Below are positions 1 through 7,255 of a stretch of DNA of 61,176 bases, one piece after another. Below the pieces are notes generated by a model that ran no database searches, was not told where the DNA came from, and was given only the letters and a program-made list of their open reading frames with translations. Positions within the stretch are counted from its first letter, which is position 1. Each line of letters opens with the position of its first letter. Source of the stretch: Streptomyces hyaluromycini (GTDB lineage Bacteria; Actinomycetota; Actinomycetes; Streptomycetales; Streptomycetaceae); the NCBI RefSeq assembly GCF_002217755.1, contig NZ_BCFL01000043.1:1-61176 (forward strand). Direction: 5' to 3'. A program made the translations under genes and the position numbers.

Positions 1-4
1 GCCC

Positions 5-1135
5 TCAGCAGAGAAAGTCCCGCGCGATCTGCTCCGCCACCCGCTCCAGGATCGGCCCGGCGTCCGCGATGCACTTCACCACGTCGGGTTCGACCTCGGT
101 CAGCGGGTAGGCCCGGCGGATCCCGGCCCGGCCGAGCGCCGCCGGCGGCAGGGCGAGCCGGCCGCACACCGCCACGACCTCCTTGCCCGCGGCGCGCGCC
201 GCGGCCGCCACCCCGGCCGGCGCCTTCCCGTGCAGGGTCTGCTCGTCCAGCGAACCCTCGCCCGTGATCACCAGCGACGCCCGCTCCAGCGCGGGCGCGA
301 AGCCCAGGACGTCGAGCATCACCTCGATACCGGGCCGGAAGCGGGCACCGAGCAGCAGGGCGCCGTATCCGATGCCTCCGGCGGCCCCCGCACCCGGCGC
401 GGTCGCGTACTCGACGGCGCGCGGGCCGGCCTCGGCCTCCAGGATCTTCGCGAAGTGGGTCAGCGCCTCGTCCAGGGCCGCCACGTCGTCCGGCGAGGCC
501 CCCTTCTGCGGGCCGTACACCGCGGGCGCGCCCTTCGGGCCGGTGAGCGGGTTGTCGACGTCGCTGGCGAGGACGAGATCGACGGCGGACAGGCGCGGGT
601 CCAGGCCGGACAGGTCCACGCGGGCCAGGTCGGCGAGGCCGCCGCCGCCCGGCGGAACCGGTTCGCCCTCCTCGTCCAGGAACCGCGCCCCGAGCGCCGA
701 CAGCATCCCGGCGCCGCCGTCGGTCGTTGCACTTCCCCCGACCCCGAAGACGATGGTGCGCGCACCCGCGTCCAGCGCGGCCCGCAGCAGCTCTCCGGAG
801 CCGTACGTGGAGGCCGTCAGGGGCGCGAAGACACCGCGGGGCAGCCGCTGCAGGCCGCTCGCCTCGGCCATCTCCACGACCGCGGTGCCGTCGCGCAGCG
901 CGAACGCGGCGGTGACCTCCTGCCCCAGCGGCCCGGCGACCGCCCGCTCGTGCCGTTCGAATCCGGCCGCGACGGCCGCGGCCACCGTGCCGTCCCCGCC
1001 GTCCGCGACGGGCAGCGCCTCGACGTCGAGGCCGGGCACGATCCGCCTGAGCCCCGCCGTGACCCGCTCGGCGACCTGCACGGCCGTCAGCGAGCCCTTG
1101 AACTTGTCCGCGGCGATGAGCACGCGCTGTGTCAC
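5..1135 (-). CDS. glycerate kinase (glycerate 2-kinase, GarK/GlxK type)
   Basis: 376 aa, the usual length for this family. It phosphorylates D-glycerate with ATP and feeds glyoxylate- or serine-derived carbon into glycolysis; it is expected to be cytosolic. Visible family signatures are ADKFKGSLTA near residue 9, PVADGGDGT near residue 43 and SATTDGGAGML in the middle of the protein. It starts at GTG, with AAGGGG a few bases upstream, and the stop lies a few bases inside the window edge, so the gene is complete. It is divergent from the ADP-ribosylglycohydrolase gene across about 160 bp. No glyoxylate carboligase or tartronate semialdehyde reductase is visible next to it, so the pathway partner is unknown. 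Family assignment is firm; the physiological source of glycerate is not. Confidence 0.93.
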   Translation of the reverse strand: MTQRVLIAADKFKGSLTAVQVAERVTAGLRRIVPGLDVEALPVADGGDGTVAAAVAAGFERHERAVAGPLGQEVTAAFALRDGTAVVEMAEASGLQRLPRGVFAPLTASTYGSGELLRAALDAGARTIVFGVGGSATTDGGAGMLSALGARFLDEEGEPVPPGGGGLADLARVDLSGLDPRLSAVDLVLASDVDNPLTGPKGAPAVYGPQKGASPDDVAALDEALTHFAKILEAEAGPRAVEYATAPGAGAAGGIGYGALLLGARFRPGIEVMLDVLGFAPALERASLVITGEGSLDEQTLHGKAPAGVAAAARAAGKEVVAVCGRLALPPAALGRAGIRRAYPLTEVEPDVVKCIADAGPILERVAEQIARDFLC

Positions 1136-1297
1136 CTGTATCCCCTTGCTCTCCGGGCCTCGTGCACGTCAAGGCCAGTCGCGCCGCTGTGACCTTAACC
1201 GGAGGACGCCCTCCCCGTCATGCCCCGCCCGAAGCCTGGGAAGGGGCTGGGAACCGGCTGGGAAGACAGGAGGCCCGAAAACGGGTAGACCACAGCC

Positions 1298-2392
1298 ATG
1301 AGCACTATGGGACCCGAGTTCGCCGACCGTGTGCTCGGCGGCTGGCTCGGCCGGATCGCGGGCAACATGCTCGGCAAACCGGTCGAGCGGGGCGATCTGT
1401 GGACCCGTGAGCGCATCGACGGCTATCTGCGGCGGGCCGCCGCCCTGCCGCTCGGCGACTACCTCCCCGAGCCCGCCGACGAGAGCGACGCCCGCGAGCT
1501 GCGCCCCGAGTGGCGGCAGTGCGTACGCGGCCGCGTCCACGGCAGCTGCCGCGACGACGACGTCGACTACGCGATCCTCGGCCTGCACCTGCTGGAGACC
1601 CACGGCTTCGGTTTCAGCACCGAGCAGGTCGGCGAGCTGTGGCTGCAACGGCTGCCGTACCTCCAGACCTTCACGGCGGAACGGGCCGCCTACCGCAACC
1701 TCGTCAACGGGCTGAAACCGCCCCTCACCGCCACCTACGACAACCCCTGCCAGGAGTGGATCGGCGCCCTGATCCGCGCCGACGTCTTCGGCTGGACCTG
1801 CCCCGGAGACCCGCGGCGGGCCGCCGCCCTGGCCCGCCGCGACGCGGTGCTCTCCCATTCGGGGAACGGGGTGTACGGCGCGATGTGGGCCGCCGCGCTG
1901 GTCTCGGCGGCGTTCACCGCGCCGACGGTGCGGCAGGCGGTCGACACCGCGCTCACCGTCGTACCGGCGGGCTGCCGCCTGGCCCGGACCGTGCGCCGGG
2001 TCGTCTCCCTCCACGAGACCCGGCTGAGCTGGGAGGACACCCTCACCACCGTCTCGGCCGAGACCTCCGGCCTCGGCTGGATCCACGTCGTCCCGAACGT
2101 GGCCGTCCTCACCGCCGGGCTGTTGTACGGCGACGGCGACTTCACCCGAACCATCGCCCTCACCGTGCGCGGCGGCCTGGACACCGACTCCAACGGCGCG
2201 ACGGCGGGCTCGGTGGCCGGGGTGCTGACCGGCGCGAGGGCCGTCCCGGACCAGTGGAAGGCCCCCCTTGAGGACACGGTCCGCAGCGCCGTCTTCGGCT
2301 TCGACGGGGCCCGCATCAGCGACCTGGCGGAGCGCACCGCGCGCCTCGCCCGGACGAACGCGGAGTCCGCACTGGCTACTCTTCCCGAGTGA
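1298..2392 (+). CDS. ADP-ribosylglycohydrolase family protein
   Basis: 364 aa. It probably removes ADP-ribose from proteins or small molecules using Mg2+ coordinated by acidic residues. Both metal-binding clusters are visible: GRIAGNMLGKPVE near residue 18 with RDDDVDY at 85-91, and GGLDTDSNGATAG near residue 291. The first acidic cluster is a variant of the more common TDDT motif. The stop overlaps the GTG start of the Nudix gene by 4 bp (GTGA), so translation is probably coupled. With the downstream sirtuin it forms an ADP-ribose/NAD-related operon. The exact substrate cannot be read from the sequence. Confidence 0.88.
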   Translation: MSTMGPEFADRVLGGWLGRIAGNMLGKPVERGDLWTRERIDGYLRRAAALPLGDYLPEPADESDARELRPEWRQCVRGRVHGSCRDDDVDYAILGLHLLETHGFGFSTEQVGELWLQRLPYLQTFTAERAAYRNLVNGLKPPLTATYDNPCQEWIGALIRADVFGWTCPGDPRRAAALARRDAVLSHSGNGVYGAMWAAALVSAAFTAPTVRQAVDTALTVVPAGCRLARTVRRVVSLHETRLSWEDTLTTVSAETSGLGWIHVVPNVAVLTAGLLYGDGDFTRTIALTVRGGLDTDSNGATAGSVAGVLTGARAVPDQWKAPLEDTVRSAVFGFDGARISDLAERTARLARTNAESALATLPE

Positions 2393-2883
2393 CCACGACT
2401 GACGCATACGCCGAGTACATCGCGAGCCTTCCCCGGATCCTCGCCGGGGCCGCCGCGCTCATCCGGGACGCCGAGGGACGGGTGCTGCTCGTCGAGCCCA
2501 ACTACCGGGAGGGCTGGGCCCTGCCGGGCGGAACCGTCGAGTCCGACGACGGGGAGACGCCGCGCCAGGGCGCCCGCCGGGAGACCCTGGAGGAGATCGG
2601 CCTGGACCGCGAGATCGGCCGGCTGCTGGCCGTGGACTGGGTGCACGGCACGGGCCGGCCGCCGATCGTCGCCTACCTCTACGACGGCGGTGTCGTCTCG
2701 GCCGCGGACCTCAAGGCGATCCGCCTCCAGGAGGAGGAGCTGGTGTCCTGGCGGCTGGTCCCCCGCGCGGAACTCACCGCCCATCTGCCGGGCTCGCTGG
2801 GCCGCCGCGTCCTGGCCGCACTGGACGTCCTGACCGAGGGCTCGGGCACCGCCGAGCTGGAGAACGGCCACCGGGTGAGCTGA
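2389..2883 (+). CDS. Nudix hydrolase
   Basis: 164 aa with a single Nudix domain. The catalytic helix RETLEEIGL (about residues 64-72) is intact, preceded by GGTVESDDGE at about 47-56. That loop is two residues longer than the standard G-x5-E spacing, which is unusual but should not remove the catalytic glutamates. The GTG start overlaps the upstream glycohydrolase stop. Given the neighbours (ADP-ribosylglycohydrolase and Sir2), ADP-ribose or O-acetyl-ADP-ribose is an attractive substrate, but this is inference from context; an oxidised-nucleotide or NAD(H) pyrophosphatase would fit the sequence equally well. Confidence 0.9.
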   Translation: MTTTDAYAEYIASLPRILAGAAALIRDAEGRVLLVEPNYREGWALPGGTVESDDGETPRQGARRETLEEIGLDREIGRLLAVDWVHGTGRPPIVAYLYDGGVVSAADLKAIRLQEEELVSWRLVPRAELTAHLPGSLGRRVLAALDVLTEGSGTAELENGHRVS

Positions 2884-2939
2884 GCAGCCCACCGATATCC
2901 GCTCGCCGCCCGCACCGGCCCCGCCCTACCCTCGAACAC

Positions 2940-3677
2940 ATGACCAAGCCCCTCGTCGCCATCCTCAGCGGCGCCGGTATCTCGACCGACTCCGGGATCC
3001 CCGACTACCGCGGCCCGAACGGGCTGTGGCGGAAGGATCCCGAGGCCGAGAAGCTCGTGACGTACGAGTACTACATGGGCGATCCGGAGATCCGGCGCCG
3101 GTCCTGGCAGATGCGGCGCAAGAACCGGACGCTGAAGGCCGAGCCGAACGCCGCACACCGGGCCGTCGCCGAACTGGAGAAGTCGGGTACACCCGTACGG
3201 GTGATCACGCAGAACGTGGACGGACTGCACCAGCTCGCCGGGATGCCCGCCCGCAAGGTCCTCGAACTGCACGGATCGGCGCGCAGCGTGGTGTGCACCA
3301 AGTGCCATGTCCGGGGGCCGATGGCGGACGCGATCGCCCGCGTCGAGGCCGGCGAGGAGGACCCGCCGTGCCTGCAGTGCGGGGGCATCCTCAAGTCCGC
3401 GACCGTCATGTTCGGCGAACGCCTCGACCCGGACGTCCTCGGCGAGGCCCTCGCCATCAGCAAGGCCTGCACCGTCTTCATCGCCGTCGGCAGCAGCCTC
3501 CAGGTCCAGCCCGCCGCCGGCCTCGCGGGCGTGGCCGCCGACCACGGCGCCCGGCTCGTCATCGTCAACGCCGAGTCGACGCCGTACGACGAACTCGCCG
3601 ACGAGATCATCCGCGAACCGATCGGTACCGCGCTGCCCAAGCTGGTACATCGGCTGAGCGGGGAGAGCGGCTCCTAG
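2940..3677 (+). CDS. Sir2 family NAD-dependent protein deacylase
   Basis: 245 aa class III deacylase. It uses NAD+ to remove acyl groups from lysines, releasing nicotinamide and O-acyl-ADP-ribose. The NAD motif GAGISTDSGIPDYRG is at 11-25, TQNVDG at 90-95, the catalytic His at 111, and the structural zinc cysteines at C119/C122 and C144/C147. It lies 56 bp after the Nudix gene on the same strand. Its TAG stop and that of the convergent DeoR gene are both read from one CTAG palindrome at 3674-3677. The class (cobB-like versus others) is not resolved. Confidence 0.93.
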   Translation: MTKPLVAILSGAGISTDSGIPDYRGPNGLWRKDPEAEKLVTYEYYMGDPEIRRRSWQMRRKNRTLKAEPNAAHRAVAELEKSGTPVRVITQNVDGLHQLAGMPARKVLELHGSARSVVCTKCHVRGPMADAIARVEAGEEDPPCLQCGGILKSATVMFGERLDPDVLGEALAISKACTVFIAVGSSLQVQPAAGLAGVAADHGARLVIVNAESTPYDELADEIIREPIGTALPKLVHRLSGESGS

Positions 3678-4438
3678 GCTCTGCCGGGGCTCACCCGCAT
3701 CACGATCACGCCCGCTTCCTCCAACGCCGTCCAGGCCGCAGTGCCGGACCGTGCGTTGGTCACGACGACGTCCAGGTCCTCCGGATCGCAGATCTTCACC
3801 ATGCCGGTTCCGGGGAACTTGGTGTCGTCCACAAGCAGAGCCACCTTGTCGCTGGCGGCGATCATGGCACGTCTGGCCGGTACTTCGGCGACCGTGGTGT
3901 CCATGACCTGAGCACCCGCGCGGACGCCGCAAGCCCCCATGAAGAACCAGTCGGCGTGCACCTGGCGAAGGTTGTCCTCTGCCATGAAGCCGTCCAGCAT
4001 GCGCGATTCCCGGATGACCATGCCGCCGAGCAACATGAGCTCGACGTTCTCGTCCGGGACGAGTTCCTCGTACACCGCCAGGTTGTTGGTGATCACGGTG
4101 ATCCGACGCCCGTGCAACCGGCGGGCCAGGCGGTAGACGGTCGAACCGGAGTCGAGGATGACCGACTGACCGTCCTCGATCATCGTGGCCGCCTTGGCGG
4201 CTATGGCGTCCTTCGCATCCAACTGGGCTTCGGCAGCCTCGGTGAACGGCGCGGGGTCCTCCTCGATGACCGCTCCGCCATGAACACGCGTGAGCAACCC
4301 GTCCTCCTCCAGCTTGAGGAGATCACGACGGACTGTCGCGGCACTGGCTTCCAGGCGACCGGCAAGATCCGTCACGGTGGCGGTGCCGCCGGATCTCAAC
4401 GCCTGCAGGATGAGTTGATGTCGTTGTTCAGCCAGCAC
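3674..4438 (-). CDS. DeoR/GlpR family transcriptional repressor
   Basis: 254 aa from the GTG at 4438. The frame is open further upstream, but this start places the winged-helix motif (LAEQRHQLILQALRSGG... ATVRRDLLKLEEDGLLTRVHGGAV) at the extreme N-terminus, as in the family. No strong Shine-Dalgarno sequence precedes it, so the start is uncertain. The C-terminal two thirds is a DeoR sugar-phosphate sensor domain, with SVILDSGSTVYRLARRL, ITNNLAVYEEL and LLGGMVIRESRMLDG visible. Such repressors usually respond to phosphorylated sugars. No sugar operon is adjacent, so the target genes are unknown. It is convergent with sir2. Confidence 0.85.
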   Translation of the reverse strand: MLAEQRHQLILQALRSGGTATVTDLAGRLEASAATVRRDLLKLEEDGLLTRVHGGAVIEEDPAPFTEAAEAQLDAKDAIAAKAATMIEDGQSVILDSGSTVYRLARRLHGRRITVITNNLAVYEELVPDENVELMLLGGMVIRESRMLDGFMAEDNLRQVHADWFFMGACGVRAGAQVMDTTVAEVPARRAMIAASDKVALLVDDTKFPGTGMVKICDPEDLDVVVTNARSGTAAWTALEEAGVIVMRVSPGRA

Positions 4439-4850
4439 GCGGCAAGACACTACACGGCCCCGGCTGGACAACTCCCTTGCCCTCAAGTCACTTTGAGCCG
4501 AGGCGACACCCATACTCATGCCGTGTCGCCGCAGACTCGGATCTCGGCAAATCACACCGGCCTGCTGCTCCCGGTCACATCCGCACACGCCCTCCTGCCG
4601 ACTGCCCTCGACACGCACACGCGGGTACGACCCGTCGCCCCTCGCTTATCGGATCAAGGACCGGACCTCCGCCCTCTCGGAAGCGGGAGGCCAGCACCGC
4701 GGCGCGACCGGTCGCGCGGACATCGAGCGCCAATTCTGCGTGAGGGCTGGGCCGATGGCACAATCGCCATGCCCTCTACTGCCTCTTCCACGGCGCCCGA
4801 AGCGACCACGGTGAGTCGGTCAGCGATCTAGTCACACGCTGGAGTCATGC
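4439..4850. other. gene-poor stretch upstream of the DUF574-type methyltransferase
   Basis: About 410 bp between the DeoR gene start and the methyltransferase. Open frames exist, but none has a ribosome binding site or a recognisable protein. Part of it must hold the promoters of both flanking genes. I see no convincing RNA structure or operator. Confidence 0.4.
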
Positions 4851-5639
4851 ATGACGGCAGACCCCTCCTGCGAAAGTCGTATCGATACCAGCAGGCCCCA
4901 CCCGGCACGCGTCTACGACTGGCTGCTGGGCGGCAAGGACAACTATCCGGTTGACGAGGAGGTGGCGTCGAAGCTGCCGCCGGAAGCGCGTCTCAACGCC
5001 ATGCGCAACAGGGCGTTCATGCACCGCGCGGCGGCCTGGCTGGCCGGCAACGGCATCGACCAGTTCCTCGACATCGGTACGGGCATCCCGACCCAGCCGA
5101 ACCTGCATCAGATCGTGCAAGGCATAGTGCCGTCGGCGCGGATCGCCTACGCCGACAACGACCCCATCGTGCTGCGGCACGCCGAGGCTCTGCTCATCAG
5201 CAGTCCCGAGGGAAGCACCGACTACATCGAGGCCGACGTACGGAAGCCGGGAGTCATCCTCGACCACGCCCGTACGTTCCTGGACTTCACCCGGCCCGTC
5301 GCGCTGTCGATGATCGCGCTGATGCACTTCATCACCGACGACGAAAACCCCTACGGTCTTACACGGACGCTTCTCGACGCGCTGCCCCCGGGCAGTTACT
5401 TCATGTTCTCCCACGGCACCACCGATGAGCACCCGCACCTCGCCAAGTCGGTGACCACGACCTACCGCAAGGGCGAGATCCCGCTGCGCATGCGTACGCG
5501 GGCCGAGATCGAGCCGTTCTTCGAGGGCCTGGAACTGGTGGCTCCAGGGCTGGTCACAGCGACCAGGTGGTACAAGGATTCACCGGCTCCCACCGAGGAA
5601 CTGAGCGGCTTCTACGTCGGCGTCGCCCGCGTGCCGTAA
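4851..5639 (+). CDS. SAM-dependent methyltransferase, DUF574 family
   Basis: 262 aa. The N-terminal signature HPARVYDWLLGGKDNYPVD (near residue 16) and the SAM-binding stretch FLDIGTGIPTQPNLHQ (near residue 72) are diagnostic of the DUF574/Methyltransf_19 group, which is greatly expanded in Streptomyces. A conserved acidic loop (ADNDPIVL, then EADVRKP) follows. Substrates of this family are generally unknown. The gene stands alone, without the HTH/DUF397 partner often found beside members of the family. Confidence 0.88.
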   Translation: MTADPSCESRIDTSRPHPARVYDWLLGGKDNYPVDEEVASKLPPEARLNAMRNRAFMHRAAAWLAGNGIDQFLDIGTGIPTQPNLHQIVQGIVPSARIAYADNDPIVLRHAEALLISSPEGSTDYIEADVRKPGVILDHARTFLDFTRPVALSMIALMHFITDDENPYGLTRTLLDALPPGSYFMFSHGTTDEHPHLAKSVTTTYRKGEIPLRMRTRAEIEPFFEGLELVAPGLVTATRWYKDSPAPTEELSGFYVGVARVP

Positions 5640-6033
5640 GGATGTCTCGCACCCGAGGGCAGGGACGGCCGACGACGGCGGGCTGCACCGCCAACTCTTT
5701 GACCGCGGACTTGACTTGCCCGATCAGGCGGGCAGTACGTCGCCGGTGCCGCTCCAGCACTCCGGGCAGCGATCCGGCTCTGGCCCCGTTTCGAGTCACG
5801 GTGCCGGAGCCGGCGGCACGACCGCACCGGCGGACTGCGAAAGGCTGGGCTTCCTCCGAGGCAACGGGTTCTTCGAGGGTGACTGTCACTTCGGCCCCGT
5901 GAAGCGTGACAGTGCCCCACACTGCGGCGCTGCGGGTGCGGAAGCGAAGAATCGCGGATTTGGTCAACCGTCCAAGACGCTGCGATAGCATGGGGGCACA
6001 CGCATTCCGTTCTCGAAGCAGAAGGCGAGCCAG
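5640..6033. other. intergenic region carrying the TetR promoter
   Basis: About 390 bp without a supported gene. The right end carries the promoter and operator of the TetR gene (5959-5991). A minus-strand frame through the left and middle part reads as vaguely protein-like but lacks an RBS and runs antisense into the methyltransferase, so I do not call it. Confidence 0.4.
5959..5976 (+). promoter_or_regulatory. putative TetR autoregulatory operator
   Basis: TTTGGTCAACCGTCCAAG contains the dyad TTGG-N8-CCAA. Its core GGTCAACCGTCCAAG (5962-5976) recurs at the SDR promoter with one mismatch and at the ALDH/SMP-30 promoter with three. A TAGCAT -10-like hexamer at 5986-5991 puts the site over the -35 region, as expected for repression. 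Confidence 0.6.
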
Positions 6034-6636
6034 ATGTCCCGTATGGCAGCGAAGGACCGACGCGAGGAGCTGATCGCGGCGGCGCTTCGGGTGATGATCC
6101 GGGAGGGCGTCGTGAAGGCGACCACACGGGCCATCGTCAACGAGGCGAAAATGCCGCTGGGCGTCTTCCATTACTGCTTCAACTCGCGCGAGGAACTGCT
6201 TCAGGAGGTCCTCACCCGCTTCACCGACGCCACGGTGACCGCCGCGCGGAAGACGTTCGAAGGGGAGGGCGACCTCGGATCGCGGATCACCAGGAGCCTG
6301 GGCGCCTTCTGGGGCACCGTCGAGCTCAGTCCGGGAGAGCACCAGGTCAGCTATGAACTCACGCACTACGCCCTGCGCCAGGCCGGGTTCGAGGACCTGG
6401 CCCGGCGTCAGTACCAGCACTACCGCGAGGTCCACCAGGAGCTCCTGGAGGAGGCCGCCGAGGCCGCGGGCATCGAGTGGGCCGTGCCCGTCCCGGTGCT
6501 GGCCCGGTACCTCAACGCGGTGCTCGACGGCATCACCTTGAGCTGGCTGGTCGACCGCGACAGCGAGCACAGCCGCGAGGTCCTGCGCCTGACCGGCGAT
6601 CACCTCCTGACGCTGGCCCGCCCGCGAGCGGCCTAG
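6034..6636 (+). CDS. TetR family transcriptional regulator
   Basis: 200 aa. The N-terminal HTH is RREELIAAALRVMIREGVVKATTRAIVNEAKMPLGVFHYCFNSREELL in pattern (residues about 7-55), followed by an all-helical ligand domain. It probably represses itself and the neighbouring catabolic genes, because its own promoter contains a motif repeated at 8871-8885 and 9994-10008. Its TAG stop shares a CTAG palindrome with the stop of the convergent aldolase gene. The ligand is unknown; an intermediate of the adjacent aldehyde/lactone pathway is the natural guess. Confidence 0.9.
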   Translation: MSRMAAKDRREELIAAALRVMIREGVVKATTRAIVNEAKMPLGVFHYCFNSREELLQEVLTRFTDATVTAARKTFEGEGDLGSRITRSLGAFWGTVELSPGEHQVSYELTHYALRQAGFEDLARRQYQHYREVHQELLEEAAEAAGIEWAVPVPVLARYLNAVLDGITLSWLVDRDSEHSREVLRLTGDHLLTLARPRAA

Positions 6637-7193
6637 TCGAACAGGTCGGGCTGTTCCGCGGTGACCTGGTCCCAGAGCGGACGGAACTGGAACCAGCCCG
6701 CCAGCGGACCGGAGATCTGGTCGCGGACGGTCCGCGCCGTCTCGGGGTCGATGAGTGCGGGCTCCCCGGCGGCCATGGCCAGCAGCTGGGCCTGGCAGGA
6801 CCGTTCCATGGTGATGAAGTACCAGGCCGCCTCGGCGACGGACGCGCCGACCGTGAGCAGTCCGTGGTTCCGCAGCACGACGGCCTTGCCGTCACCCAGG
6901 GCCGCGCCGATGCGCCGGCCCTCCTCGGTGTCGTTCACCACGCCCCGGTAGTCCGAGTAGATGCCGTGGTCCTCGTAGAAGGCGCAGGCGTCCTGGGTGA
7001 TCGGTGCCAGCGGGACGCCGAGGCTGGAGAAGGCCTTGCCGTGCACGGAGTGGGTGTGCGCCGCCGCGAGTTCCTGCTTGCGCACCGCGCGCTCCTGCTC
7101 GAAGCTCAGGTTCCGCTGGGGCAGCGGCAGGGAGACGCCTTCGGGCAGGGTGCCGACGGAAGCGTGTGTCATCGCTTCGGGGGTCATGGTCAT
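6633..7193 (-). CDS. class II aldolase/adducin family protein with internal in-frame deletion
   Basis: 186 aa from the ATG at 7193 (GAGAGGG just upstream), whereas family members with this N-terminus are about 260 aa. Residues 1-45 match the usual beginning (LPEGVSLPLPQRNLSFEQER ... RKQELAAA). Residue 46 onward matches the region starting at the metal-binding HTHSVHGKAFSSLG. The intervening segment of roughly 70-80 residues (the GHITVR-type strand, the NPFG motif and the helix before the metal site) is missing. Metal-ligand histidines at 46, 48 and 110 (RNHGLL) remain. The junction (about 7056-7067) lies in a GCGGCGGCG run, which could have mediated a slippage deletion. The gene is 62 bp downstream of, and probably cotranscribed with, the aldehyde dehydrogenase. 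It is probably inactive or altered; an assembly error is also possible. Confidence 0.8.
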   Translation of the reverse strand: MTMTPEAMTHASVGTLPEGVSLPLPQRNLSFEQERAVRKQELAAAHTHSVHGKAFSSLGVPLAPITQDACAFYEDHGIYSDYRGVVNDTEEGRRIGAALGDGKAVVLRNHGLLTVGASVAEAAWYFITMERSCQAQLLAMAAGEPALIDPETARTVRDQISGPLAGWFQFRPLWDQVTAEQPDLFD

Positions 7194-7255
7194 GGTCTGG
7201 CCCTCTCGTGAAGTGCCGGGTGCGTGAACTGCGTCAACTGCGGGTTCGTGCGGCG

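Noticed and set aside
4477..4814. Plus-strand frames upstream of the DUF574-type gene, one reading LAYRIKDRTSALSEAG
   Set aside because: No start signal, no family, and codon bias is not convincing across the frame.
5640..5950. Protein-like minus-strand frame containing segments such as VTVTLEEPVASEEAQPFAV
   Set aside because: No ribosome binding site, it runs antisense into the methyltransferase, and no family is recognised. Possible remnant only.
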